DNA from: Paenibacillus sp. FSL R5-0623
GTDB taxonomy: Bacteria > Bacillota > Bacilli > Paenibacillales > Paenibacillaceae
Assembly (NCBI RefSeq): GCF_037974265.1
Contig: NZ_CP150233.1
Coordinates: 3,906,001 to 3,970,000, forward strand
Reading direction: 5' to 3'
DNA: 64,000 nucleotides
Both the position numbers and the translations under genes were made by a program. The notes under the pieces are model-generated. The model did not search any database and was not told the origin of the DNA. It worked only from the letters and a program-made list of their open reading frames with translations. The stretch's first letter is position 1. Every line of letters starts with the position of its first letter. Of this stretch, positions 50,255 through 58,545 are shown piece by piece.

Positions 50255-50345
50255 TTAATCACGCAGACGTTCCGAATAAAGCAGATTAGTTCGTTTAAAG
50301 CTAATATATCATACCCCTTGAAAGAGAGTCGTCTTACATCTGCAT
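50255..50345 (-). pseudogene. 3' remnant of a DUF2500-like gene
   Basis: The last 14 codons read FKRTNLLYSERLRD-stop, matching FERYNRVYSERLRG-stop of the intact DUF2500 gene at 47.4 kb. Further upstream, RLSFKG matches in another frame, so at least one frameshift/deletion separates the two blocks, and nothing recognisable of the N-terminal TM part remains. The right end overlaps the C39-like peptidase gene. It is followed by a terminator similar to that of the intact gene. Interpretation: decayed paralogue after duplication or replacement by the upstream gene. Confidence 0.75.
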
Positions 50346-50930
50346 CGGGTGTACAACGATATAGGAGTTTTGAGAAAAAGGTAACCAGGACCTCCATAAC
50401 ATGTTGAGTTCACTTATACTGATTTTTCGATTGTAATATCCTTCATCACAATTAATCTTGTGGTCTAACGATTCTGCCAAGTAAAAATGTGTTTCATCAT
50501 AGCCAACGACGGGAACAAAATGCAAATAACGTACTTTGGGATGTACTCTAATAAATAAAATAACAGGTACACCCTGGCTGATCTGTTTTTTCAACGTATT
50601 CACATTTCCTCGTAAGTACATTGCCTGATATCCTAGCTTCCTGAAAAAAACAACAACCGCTTTGGGATATACCGTCCCATCCAGTAATTTGCGAGGATAG
50701 GTTTCATATAACTTTGTTCCGTTGGACTCCAAACCGAAATGTCTCAAGACAAACGCACTTGAAAATGCAGCGCATTCGTAGTTTTTCTGAATATCCAACC
50801 GATTTGAAGATTGAATGTAATATGTGCTTGGCACATTGACTGTGTACATGCGATCTTTCTTAGGGAAACTAAAATAAAGGGAGATCACCCAGAGAATAAT
50901 CAACCAAAGTAATACATTGAGAAACAACAC
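50334..50930 (-). CDS. C39-like peptidase domain protein
   Basis: A 198-residue protein with an N-terminal TM helix (LFLNVLLWLIILWVISLYFS) and an extracytoplasmic papain-like C39 domain. The catalytic Cys is expected in QKNYECAAFSSAFVLRHFG (around residue 53). The His lies in YLHFVPVVGYDETHFYL (around residue 137) and an Asp/Asn follows in AESLDHKIN. It resembles peptidases of the C39_2/bacteriocin-cleavage fold used outside ABC transporters. It is not next to a bacteriocin or ABC gene here. Its 3' end runs into the DUF2500 remnant, suggesting it was inserted next to that gene. Confidence 0.78.
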   Translation of the reverse strand: MLFLNVLLWLIILWVISLYFSFPKKDRMYTVNVPSTYYIQSSNRLDIQKNYECAAFSSAFVLRHFGLESNGTKLYETYPRKLLDGTVYPKAVVVFFRKLGYQAMYLRGNVNTLKKQISQGVPVILFIRVHPKVRYLHFVPVVGYDETHFYLAESLDHKINCDEGYYNRKISISELNMLWRSWLPFSQNSYIVVHPMQM

Positions 50931-50969
50931 GTGACCTCCTTCTCTTCATCAGATGATATACTCTACCGT

Positions 50970-51512
50970 TTAAGTATGCCATTCACTAGACAGCAGACTA
51001 TACGTCACAATATTCTCATAATGATCGTAAACCCATTGAGCTTCTCTGGATATGCCCTCATTTGAAAATCCGATTTTCTCAGGTATAGCTCTACTTTTAA
51101 AGTTGTTTTCTGCACATTGAATAATGACACGATTTAACTTCAACTCGTTAAAGAGATATTTAAGCAATTGTTCTATTGATTTGGTGATGATTCCTTTGCC
51201 CTGTGCTGACTCAGCTAAAAAATATCCAATGCTCGTTGTTCGATTATTCCAATCAATATAATGCAATCCTAACATCCCGACCAATTGTTCATTGAACCAT
51301 ATTCCGGAATCAAAACCGTTTCGCTCTTCATAATTATGTGTCCATACTTCTATTACAGAATCTAAATCGCTGGGCGATTGTCTTTTATCAACCCAGAGTA
51401 ACCACGCTCTCAAGTACTTTCTGTTCTCATCAATTAACGCATACAACTCATCTCTATCTCGAGATTGGATCAGCTTTAATACAATAGATTCATTCACTTG
51501 AAAAGGTAGCAT
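50970..51512 (-). CDS. GNAT acetyltransferase, RimJ/RimL type
   Basis: A 180-residue acetyltransferase. After MLPFQVNESIVLKLIQSRDR come LRAWLLWVDKRQSPSDLDS, GMLGLHYIDWNNRTTSIGYF, the acetyl-CoA loop AESAQGKGIITKSIEQLL (around residues 105-122) and NRVIIQCAENNFKSRAIPEK, the N-x-x-S-x-x-x-x-E-K helix of RimL-like enzymes. Substrate (protein N-terminus, aminoglycoside or small amine) unknown. GGGAGG is 6 nt from the ATG. It is the next gene after the P-loop kinase on the same strand. Confidence 0.9.
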   Translation of the reverse strand: MLPFQVNESIVLKLIQSRDRDELYALIDENRKYLRAWLLWVDKRQSPSDLDSVIEVWTHNYEERNGFDSGIWFNEQLVGMLGLHYIDWNNRTTSIGYFLAESAQGKGIITKSIEQLLKYLFNELKLNRVIIQCAENNFKSRAIPEKIGFSNEGISREAQWVYDHYENIVTYSLLSSEWHT

Positions 51513-51556
51513 TCTGTTCCTCCCACTCAATTTAACTATGAGGTTATTTTAGGTGT

Positions 51557-52051
51557 TCATTCCTCGCACCAGTTCTTTAAAACCCATTCTTTAATTTGTT
51601 CAGCTACTCCCACTGCTGCAAGTTCTGTCGTATCAATTGTTTGCATTGGCGGGTCAAATGCAGTTTTCGAATTTTGGAGTAACCAGTTGGCAAAATTTTT
51701 GTGATCTTCAATCAGATTCTTGTCCCACCCACGAGCTCTTAAACGCGTCTCGCGAGTAACATCGTCACAATGCAAATTCATATATAGAATTCGATCAAAT
51801 CGATCTATGTAATCGGACGATGCAATGTTTTCCGGCACCATCGTTCCGCATAAAACTGTCCCTCGTCCACTTAGCGATATGTTATACGCAATCCTCAACC
51901 AATTCTCTTTGGCAATCTGCCAATCCACGTTATCGATGATATCCATATCAAAGACGTCAAATTCGGGAAGTTGCTTGCGAACAAGCGAAGAGATCGTTGT
52001 TTTTCCTGTTCCACTTGCGCCTGTCACTATAAAAAGCGGTAATTTCCTCAT
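51557..52051 (-). CDS. P-loop nucleoside/shikimate kinase-like protein
   Basis: A 164-residue AAA/kinase-type NTPase. The Walker A motif is LFIVTGASGTGKTTISSLV (residues 6-24) and an acidic DMDIIDN segment follows. A lid-like arginine block is DDVTRETRLRARGWD (around residue 100). Small-molecule kinases and tRNA- or antibiotic-modifying kinases share this layout. AAGGAG is 6 nt from the ATG. It lies in a run of small accessory genes typical of horizontally variable regions. Confidence 0.82.
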   Translation of the reverse strand: MRKLPLFIVTGASGTGKTTISSLVRKQLPEFDVFDMDIIDNVDWQIAKENWLRIAYNISLSGRGTVLCGTMVPENIASSDYIDRFDRILYMNLHCDDVTRETRLRARGWDKNLIEDHKNFANWLLQNSKTAFDPPMQTIDTTELAAVGVAEQIKEWVLKNWCEE

Positions 52052-52193
52052 AACTAGCTCCTTAGTTAAAATAAAATTTGATTTATTACGTTCTCCATTG
52101 ATCTGCTTTCAAGCCATAAATAATAGCGATAGATAGGTAGCAGTATCCATTTGATATTTAAACATAGCCCACTCTCCGATTCATTTCATTTAT

Positions 52194-52940
52194 TCATCGT
52201 TTTCTCGCTTTGATCACAAAGGTTACAGGTAACATCTTCGCTCTTTTAAGGAGGCTATCGCTATTATCATGTAATTGCATGATATCCTCATCGGATTCTT
52301 CTATCATCTGTTCAATGACAAATCCCGCTTTCGCTAACGCATTGATATAGGTTGATAGTTGACGATCAGCCAAGGTTAATTCACCTTGACAAAAGTCAGG
52401 AGATACCGCATACCACGATTCATCAGAATATGGCTTATTGAAGACAAATCTATCATTTTCTTCAACGACACTTCTATGAATTGGATGAGACCAGCTGAAA
52501 ATAAAAATGCCATCTTTCTTTAAATAAGAAGCGATTCGGCTGAAAGTACCTTCAAGATCGGTTGTCCAACCTATGGCATAAATCGAATACACAGCGTCAA
52601 AATAATTAGTAGGAATCCCACATTCCTCTTCCATGGGTGAACATATCAATGTTGCAAGAATTCCGTATGTTCTCAAGTGTTGTTGTGTCTTTTCTATCTG
52701 TTTCTGGGATATATCCATACCCCATAGCTCACCTGCTTTGCGATCCCCATGATACTGCAAGGATTGACCATTTCCACAGCCCACCTCTAACATCTTTAAT
52801 CCTGAGACATCCCCAAAAAGTTGGTGTTTTTCTTCTGAGATAAATGCTCCATAATGCGGAAGCACGATTGCTCTCAAAAAGTCATTCCCTTTTGTATCCC
52901 AATAGAAACTGTTTGTTTCATAAACACTGTACTTGTTCAT
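52194..52940 (-). CDS. Class I SAM-dependent methyltransferase
   Basis: A 248-residue methyltransferase. Motif I is KMLEVGCGNGQSLQYHG (around residues 50-66), motif II LWGMDISQKQIEKTQQHL, and the motif IV region YFDAVYSIYAIGWTTDLE (around residue 120). SYLKKDGIFIFSWSHP follows. It fits the Methyltransf_11/25 group acting on small molecules. GGAGG is 7 nt from the ATG; the frame continues 46 codons further upstream without support. A shrunken, disrupted relative of the same gene lies about 3.3 kb upstream, keeping only the two ends. Confidence 0.9.
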   Translation of the reverse strand: MNKYSVYETNSFYWDTKGNDFLRAIVLPHYGAFISEEKHQLFGDVSGLKMLEVGCGNGQSLQYHGDRKAGELWGMDISQKQIEKTQQHLRTYGILATLICSPMEEECGIPTNYFDAVYSIYAIGWTTDLEGTFSRIASYLKKDGIFIFSWSHPIHRSVVEENDRFVFNKPYSDESWYAVSPDFCQGELTLADRQLSTYINALAKAGFVIEQMIEESDEDIMQLHDNSDSLLKRAKMLPVTFVIKARKR

Positions 52941-53049
52941 CTGATAGCCTCCTTTATACACTACATTCAGAACATTACTTGTTACCTTCGTTGAAATATG
53001 TAATCTACATCGACTCGTTTCATTGATTGAACTTCCTTTCCGGGAACTT

Positions 53050-53475
53050 TTAAATATTATTCTTATCACTGAACTCAATGCAAAAAGGTTGCATCTCAGG
53101 TTTTAAGCAGTACTCTATTCTTTCTCTGAAGTTTTTCCATTCGACTTTTAAAATGGCTTCTTCGATCGGAAAGAAACCAGACTCTAAGCTCTCCGATGAT
53201 GTGATTAATTCTCCTCCTATTGGTTTGGCTAGAAATAATGTGTTACATATTGAATTCTCGATATTTTGGAATATTCCACAGAATTTGATGATTTCAATGT
53301 CGATACCGGACTCCTCTTTCGTTTCTCTGATCGCAGCTTGACTTAGAGATTCTCCTTCTTCCACTTGACCGCCTGGCATTTCCCATCCTCTTCGTGGTCC
53401 TCTAATAAGTAATAATTCATTTTTGTCGTTTATCACGATTGCAGCGGCAGATAAGATATGTTTTGGAGGGCTCAT
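53050..53475 (-). CDS. NUDIX hydrolase
   Basis: A 141-residue NUDIX enzyme that hydrolyses nucleoside-diphosphate-linked compounds. The Nudix box GGQVEEGESLSQAAIRETKE followed by ESGI matches GX5EX7REUXEEXGU completely (around residues 35-57). The upstream substrate-side segment is HILSAAAIVINDKNELLLIR. AAGGAG is 8 nt from the ATG. Substrate not predictable. Confidence 0.92.
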   Translation of the reverse strand: MSPPKHILSAAAIVINDKNELLLIRGPRRGWEMPGGQVEEGESLSQAAIRETKEESGIDIEIIKFCGIFQNIENSICNTLFLAKPIGGELITSSESLESGFFPIEEAILKVEWKNFRERIEYCLKPEMQPFCIEFSDKNNI

Positions 53476-53532
53476 TGATTCGACTCCTTCTATAGAGATT
53501 AATATACGTTTGAAGAACAATTTATAGCCAGA

Positions 53533-54312
53533 CTAAAAGAAGTTATATATCCCGTCTTCAAAATAATTATATTCTTCATCCGTTATTCTTAACTTTCCAT
53601 ACCCGTTATAAAAGATTTCTCTATCTCTTTCATTATCAAACGTATTATGTTTCGGTCTAATGGCTAACGCTACAACATATCTTGGATCGCCATAAGCTGC
53701 TCCTGCCCAGTCAATAACTCCAACAATATTACAATCATTAACTAGTACATTATCAATAGTAAAATCTCCATGAATGAAAGTGTTCTCTATTGGTTTTGGT
53801 CTTCCTTCTTTCAACTGTTGAAGTAGTTCTTCTGATCCGTCTACAGCAAAGTGAGATAGATTATATTCTGCTTTATTAAGCATTGTATCTAACCAAGGAC
53901 TGTCATTGTTCAATAATTCAACAGGACAAGAGCATTCATGTATTTTCTTTAAACAAAGCCCAAAGTTAAAAATCGCTTTTTCTTTACTTTGGAGGTCAGG
54001 CATCTTAGAGAGAAATTCTCTTAAACTTATTCCATCAATGTAATCCATCAAAAGCCATCTCGATGTGTCCCCAGTATGAAATGAGTATACCTTTGGAACA
54101 GGTAGTCCCGTATGGTAAAGGTATTGGAGCACCTTATATTCATCGGATAACCATTCATTATAAAGATCGTTTTCTGTCTTCTTGATGATGTACTTTTGAT
54201 CAAACGTATCCAGTATAGCCACAGTAGAAGTATGACCTTGCTTAGGAAAAGTGATTTTCTGGACTTCCCCTATATGTTCTTTTATCTCAATTGGGAGATC
54301 TTGAATATTCAT
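53533..54312 (-). CDS. Aminoglycoside phosphotransferase (APH)-family kinase
   Basis: A 259-residue kinase-fold protein. The nucleotide lysine is in QKYIIKKTEND (around residue 43), DYIDGISLREFL forms the hinge, the catalytic Brenner-type loop is NTFIHGDFTIDNVLVND (HGDxxxxN, around residues 175-190) and the metal motif is GVIDWAGAAYGDPRYVV (around residues 198-214). The family phosphorylates aminoglycosides, homoserine, choline and other alcohols; there is no direct evidence of antibiotic resistance. AAAGGA is 7 nt from the ATG. The neighbours are likewise small-molecule-modifying enzymes. Confidence 0.88.
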   Translation of the reverse strand: MNIQDLPIEIKEHIGEVQKITFPKQGHTSTVAILDTFDQKYIIKKTENDLYNEWLSDEYKVLQYLYHTGLPVPKVYSFHTGDTSRWLLMDYIDGISLREFLSKMPDLQSKEKAIFNFGLCLKKIHECSCPVELLNNDSPWLDTMLNKAEYNLSHFAVDGSEELLQQLKEGRPKPIENTFIHGDFTIDNVLVNDCNIVGVIDWAGAAYGDPRYVVALAIRPKHNTFDNERDREIFYNGYGKLRITDEEYNYFEDGIYNFF

Positions 54313-54373
54313 AGTTTTATCCTTTCTACTATCTCATGCTCTTTCTGATCATGTTCTCGTCGATAATTCCGCT

Positions 54374-56167
54374 CTAAAAGTACAAATCCCATCCCATAAT
54401 AAAAGCAGCAAATAGGAAAGCCGACATGCCAGACATGATGTATACCGCCTTTTGCTTTTTACTATAGCTTCTTTTCAGCACTTTGTAGAACAACAAGACA
54501 AGATACACCACAGCTAGAATCACATAAACCAGGTTCAAGAAGAGATGTATGCGCAATGAAGAATAGGGGGAGAAGCCTAAGGCGCGCATGAACAATAGGA
54601 TCGTATTCAAAATGAATGCCAGACTGGCGATATTAATGACAATATGATATTTATCAAACCCTGTACCGGGTCTTTCCCAGTTTTTTAATTTGTATTTGGA
54701 TAACCGAATAAAATAGCCAATTATCGCTCTCAAACTGAGCAGGATCGCTATTGCAAGAGCAATAAAAGATGCTTTGATCAAGTTTATCGTTAAGTTGGAT
54801 ACGGGCAAAAAGTCATTATAAGGGATGGAGGCCTTCTCAACAGCACCGTTACTCTCAACAACATTTGCAAAGTTACTAAGGTCAAATGTGGTATATTTCT
54901 GTAGACTTAACATCGAATATGCCTTCGTAAAACCGGAAACGACCCGTCGCGCAGGCAGATAATATCCTCCACTCTCAGATTCAACTGAATTCGTGCTGAA
55001 ACTACTTCCAAACACCTTCTGGACAAGACCAACGTTATAAGCCATTTCATTTGACTGGTTTGTCATGACTACTAACCCAAAATTAGACTCCGGGTCAAAA
55101 ACAAATTTACTTGAAAATCCCGCCGTACTTCCAGCGTGTTCCAGTGCAGGCACCCAGTATTCCACTTCAAAGAAGCCATGTGCAATTCGTGGAGTTGAAG
55201 TCCCATCGTAATATAGACTTGTTGACAGCATCTCGTCTAAGGTGTCATTGTTCGCAATTGATAAATTACTACGATCCACCGGCATTAAGGCTGCAAGAAA
55301 TCTAGCTGCATCCTCTGCTGTGCCCATGGCGCCCCCCGCAGGGTACAAGCTTATGTATGCTCTATTCTTAGGGATGAGTTTCAGATTCGTAGTGTATCCC
55401 TGAATCTCGTTTCTTCGTTTCAAGACGTTTAAATTATCATACTGTGACGGGTGAATCGAAGTGTCTTTCATATTCAGCGGTTTAAATATATGTTCGTTGA
55501 CATATTTGTAAAAGGGTTGTCCGCTTTGTAATTCAACGATGTAAGCAGCCATAGCCGTACCATAGTTTGAATAAGCAACAACACTCCCAGGTTTATCGAT
55601 CTGCCTTGGTTCAAATTTTTGTAATGCTTCACCTAATTCCACAATATCACTCTCGGATGAATACCATAAGTCTATCAATCTATCTTCCCATCCTGCGTTA
55701 TGATGCATAAGGTTCATTAGGGTAATGGGAGCATCGTATTCAAGATTCTTTAGAAATCCTTCCGGCAAATAGTCCTGAATATCGGTATCCAAATCAAGCT
55801 TTCCCTGTTCTACAAGCTGCATAACACTCGTCCAGACCAATAGTTTAGAAGTTGAACCCCATTCAAATACAGTAGAGGTGTCTGCCTTTCTCTGTTGCTC
55901 AAGATCTGCGTATCCATAGGCCTTATTCACAATAGTCTCACCGTTCTTGATAGCTACAACCGAAACGGCAGCGGTATTCTTCTGATTCGTGGCCACATAT
56001 GAATCAATCGTTTCCTCTAACGATAACAACGCAATTCTGGAGGGCGTAGTCTCTACATTCTCTACCTCAGCGTTTACAGGTACCGCACATGTCGTAATGA
56101 TGAATGCAAGTATCAGAACACAAGCGATTACTTTATTAACATGGTGATATCTTCGATTAATCTTCAT
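54374..56167 (-). CDS. Membrane-attached serine hydrolase, class C beta-lactamase/PBP-like
   Basis: A 597-residue protein with a signal peptide/TM (VIACVLILAFIITTCAVPVN), a class C beta-lactamase-type serine hydrolase domain (about residues 45-395) and a C-terminal membrane region with about four TM helices (about 455-595). The active-site triad motifs are SxxK in EWGSTSKLLVW (around residue 104), YxN in YSNYGTAMAAYIVE (around residue 200) and an HxG in EHAGSTAGF (around residue 345). Such proteins act as D-amino-acid peptidases or esterases on the cell wall rather than necessarily as beta-lactamases. AAAGGAG is 8 nt from the ATG. Confidence 0.88.
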   Translation of the reverse strand: MKINRRYHHVNKVIACVLILAFIITTCAVPVNAEVENVETTPSRIALLSLEETIDSYVATNQKNTAAVSVVAIKNGETIVNKAYGYADLEQQRKADTSTVFEWGSTSKLLVWTSVMQLVEQGKLDLDTDIQDYLPEGFLKNLEYDAPITLMNLMHHNAGWEDRLIDLWYSSESDIVELGEALQKFEPRQIDKPGSVVAYSNYGTAMAAYIVELQSGQPFYKYVNEHIFKPLNMKDTSIHPSQYDNLNVLKRRNEIQGYTTNLKLIPKNRAYISLYPAGGAMGTAEDAARFLAALMPVDRSNLSIANNDTLDEMLSTSLYYDGTSTPRIAHGFFEVEYWVPALEHAGSTAGFSSKFVFDPESNFGLVVMTNQSNEMAYNVGLVQKVFGSSFSTNSVESESGGYYLPARRVVSGFTKAYSMLSLQKYTTFDLSNFANVVESNGAVEKASIPYNDFLPVSNLTINLIKASFIALAIAILLSLRAIIGYFIRLSKYKLKNWERPGTGFDKYHIVINIASLAFILNTILLFMRALGFSPYSSLRIHLFLNLVYVILAVVYLVLLFYKVLKRSYSKKQKAVYIMSGMSAFLFAAFIMGWDLYF

Positions 56168-56188
56168 TAGCCACTCTCCTTTATCGTT

Positions 56189-56401
56189 CTAATATAGTTT
56201 TCGTTCCTTTATCACAAAGGTTACAGGGAGCATCTTTGCTTTATTAGCAAAATCATCATTTTACAGTTGCATCAATTATCAAAGTAACATTTTTTAAAAA
56301 CAAGTCTATCCTCTTCTGCAGCAACACATTTGTGGATGACAAAAGTTGTCCTTTGGTATCCCAAAACAAGCCATTGGCTTAATAATACTACGTTTATCCA
56401 T
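56189..56401 (-). pseudogene. Internally deleted methyltransferase remnant
   Basis: The right end starts with GGAGG and an ATG like the intact methyltransferase at 52.2-52.9 kb and, after a frameshift, reads FWDTKG as in the intact YWDTKG. The left end reads AKMLPVTFVIKERK, matching AKMLPVTFVIKARK at the C-terminus of the intact gene, but an in-frame TAA replaces the codon after QL. About 530 nt of the middle, including the SAM-binding motifs, is missing. It cannot make a functional enzyme. Confidence 0.8.
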
Positions 56402-56535
56402 GTCACCTTCCTCCAAACTAAGAGTCAATAAAACAATTCCACATTTTGATTAATTTACCTTAATTATTTCTATAATAACCCATGCTGCAATATTTGCGAA
56501 GTGAATTTAAAAGCGCATACATTTCTCTCCAAATC

Positions 56536-56562
56536 AAAAAGAACCCTCCCGCAGGAGCGTTC
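56536..56562 (-). terminator. Terminator after the small Cys-containing gene
   Basis: AGAACCCTCC and GGAGCGTTCT pair with one internal mismatch around a 6-nt loop region; TTTTTG follows on the minus strand. Confidence 0.75.
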
Positions 56563-56578
56563 TCTGTGAATGATTAGC

Positions 56579-56788
56579 CTAAGCGTACATCAGATCCATA
56601 TACCCGCGAGTTACATCTTCACCTTCGGCTTGTTCGGGCTGGTCTGCTTGTGCGTGTTCTGCCATGCAAGCCTTCACTGCTTCCTCTGTCGTACAACGAT
56701 TCGCATCGTCACATGTGTAGCATAATTGAAGCATATATCTGGTTAATTCATCCGCCTGCGTGAATTGAGTTTGACCGTTGGTTCTCAT
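56579..56788 (-). CDS. Small hypothetical protein with four cysteines
   Basis: A 69-residue soluble protein, MRTNGQTQFTQADELTRYML... then LCYTCDD, NRCTTEEAVKACMAEH, and an acidic tail DVTRGYMDLMYA. The CxxC plus two later cysteines could bind a metal. The start is the ATG 8 nt after AAGGAG. A strong terminator follows directly. I do not recognise the family. Confidence 0.7.
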   Translation of the reverse strand: MRTNGQTQFTQADELTRYMLQLCYTCDDANRCTTEEAVKACMAEHAQADQPEQAEGEDVTRGYMDLMYA

Positions 56789-56867
56789 CTTCATCACTCC
56801 TTCTCTTGTTGAGTTAAATATATCACCTTCTAGTGGATTTATTTGTGATTTATTTCACAAACTAAGC

Positions 56868-56906
56868 AAAAAAAGAAAAGGAACTCTTCTGGCTCCTCTC
56901 CTTTCT
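56868..56906 (-). terminator. Probable terminator after the Ycf48-like gene
   Basis: AGAAAAGGA and TCCTTTCT pair imperfectly; T7 follows on the minus strand. The stem is weaker than most in this window. Confidence 0.5.
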
Positions 56907-56937
56907 CCTATCTATTCACATCGATAACACTGAACGT

Positions 56938-58215
56938 TTATAGTACTTTCCAATGTACACCGCCATCTACCGTTTGCAGTAACAGCGATCTTTTGGCATC
57001 TGTATTTTCAACCAATATCCAGCCAAGCTTGGGAGTAACCATCTGCATCTTCACAATCTCCGGATAGTCTTCAAGAATTTTCTCCAGTACACTGCTTGCA
57101 GGAAGAACGCTCCATGTTTTGCCCGCATCCTTGGTGTGGTAGGTTATGCCCTTTTGCATCGCCCAACCTTCCGATGCGTTCAGAAATACCGGTGAAAGGT
57201 TACGATTCGGACCCGTTTGTTTGTTTAAAGTGAAATTGGACAGCTTCCAGCTCTTTCCGCCATCAGTGGTAAAGAATCCATTGAATGTCGTGCTCTCCCC
57301 TTGAGAACAGGACATTGACATCCAGGCTGACTGCGCTTCACGTCCAAAAAATTGTGGTGAACTAACACTGAAATTACCACACCCGTTGAATTTGTTTCGA
57401 TCAAAGAAGGATGGTCCTGTATTCCAGCTCTCACCACCGTCTGATGTTACATATAACTTCGGTGTACCGAACTCAAGCGCTGTTAAGAAACCATGCTTTG
57501 GATCCGAGAATGTCATCCCCATGGTGTATCCACGTTTGGAAATTTCTTCTGCTTCCTGTTTGCCATCTTCATCACTGGATAACATCCGATTCCAGGTGAT
57601 TCCACCGTCCTCGGTGAAGTAAAGTTTCTTGTCCTGTTTACCAATAGCGGTATCGACCGTGGTGAGAATCCAGCCTTTTTCAGGAGATACAAATGAGATC
57701 GCAGTCACTTTATCCGTCTTGGACAGAGAAGACAGGCTCCAGGTTACGCCCCCATTGTTGGTGCGAAGCACCATGGTATCTGTTCCACCCATGCCTTCAC
57801 GAACAATCCAACCATGTGCACGATCTACAAAATAAATGCTTTGTCCATATTTAGGGTTAGCCGGAAACTGTACATTTTCCGAAGGTGAAATATTGGTCCA
57901 GGTCTTTCCCTGATCCTGAGTGTAGTACAGGCGCAGTGCATTCCGCGTCACACCCCACGCCAATCCTCCGTTGTCATTGAGCAACTGAAAATCGGTCAAA
58001 CGGGTCTGTATTTGGTACTTGGCCATATCTGCAGATTCTGTACTGTTCACAGGGGGAACGACAGTTAATGTCTGCCCTGTATTCCCGGCGTCCTCCTGCT
58101 GCTGCGGAGGTTCTGCTTCCGGAGGTTGATCTGAGTCGGTGCATGCAGCCAATACAGCTGCTATACCTATAGACAGCAATGCTGTCTGCGCGATTTTAAT
58201 CCATTGCAAACGCAA
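56938..58215 (-). CDS. Lipoprotein with BNR/Ycf48-like beta-propeller
   Basis: A 425-residue exported lipoprotein: the signal segment ends in the lipobox VLAACTDSD (Cys around residue 26). A proline/glutamine linker (QPPEAEPPQQQ) leads to a beta-propeller with seven Asp-box-like motifs (TQDQGKTW, TNNGGVTW, TEDGGITW, TSDGGESW, TTDGGKSW, TKDAGKTW, TVDGGVHW), each once per blade. Ycf48/BNR propellers bind proteins or glycans at membranes. The start is TTG with GAGGTGG 7 nt upstream; an earlier ATG in the frame has no ribosome binding site. Function unknown in Firmicutes. Confidence 0.88.
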   Translation of the reverse strand: MRLQWIKIAQTALLSIGIAAVLAACTDSDQPPEAEPPQQQEDAGNTGQTLTVVPPVNSTESADMAKYQIQTRLTDFQLLNDNGGLAWGVTRNALRLYYTQDQGKTWTNISPSENVQFPANPKYGQSIYFVDRAHGWIVREGMGGTDTMVLRTNNGGVTWSLSSLSKTDKVTAISFVSPEKGWILTTVDTAIGKQDKKLYFTEDGGITWNRMLSSDEDGKQEAEEISKRGYTMGMTFSDPKHGFLTALEFGTPKLYVTSDGGESWNTGPSFFDRNKFNGCGNFSVSSPQFFGREAQSAWMSMSCSQGESTTFNGFFTTDGGKSWKLSNFTLNKQTGPNRNLSPVFLNASEGWAMQKGITYHTKDAGKTWSVLPASSVLEKILEDYPEIVKMQMVTPKLGWILVENTDAKRSLLLQTVDGGVHWKVL

Positions 58216-58545
58216 GTGGGTTCCACCTCTCTCATCCAATATACAGGCGCGCATGCCTGTCCTATGGCGTTTTATTTACGATTCATCAGAATCCACTGCT
58301 CCTATTCTACCACAAACCTTATGTAAAAGGCTCATTGCCGACTCATGGTTGGCCCGCTCCCTTTTTCCAGCTCATACTCTGGGCTATAGGTCGCACATTT
58401 ATTACCATTAATTTCATCCTAAACTGTTTTTCGACGGAATAATTGGTAAAAAGACATGAAATGTGAACTATTTTATAGACAACACTCGCTTTATATTCTC
58501 TAATCCCTTAATATGGATGGGAGTATAACCCAAAAAGGAGATGAT
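58216..58545. other. Intergenic gap before ldh
   Basis: About 330 bp between divergent genes with no coding region, stable hairpin or clear consensus promoter seen. I looked for a Rex-type TTGTGAA-N4-TTCACAA site near ldh; only a half-site (TGTGAAC near 58465) is present. Confidence 0.5.

Noticed and set aside
54374..56167. True class C beta-lactamase (antibiotic resistance)
   Set aside because: The serine hydrolase has SxxK and YxN but a long C-terminal membrane domain and the HxG variant, as in peptidase/esterase relatives; resistance cannot be claimed.
58440..58545. Rex operator upstream of ldh
   Set aside because: Only a half-site TGTGAAC is seen; spacing and second half do not fit the Rex consensus.
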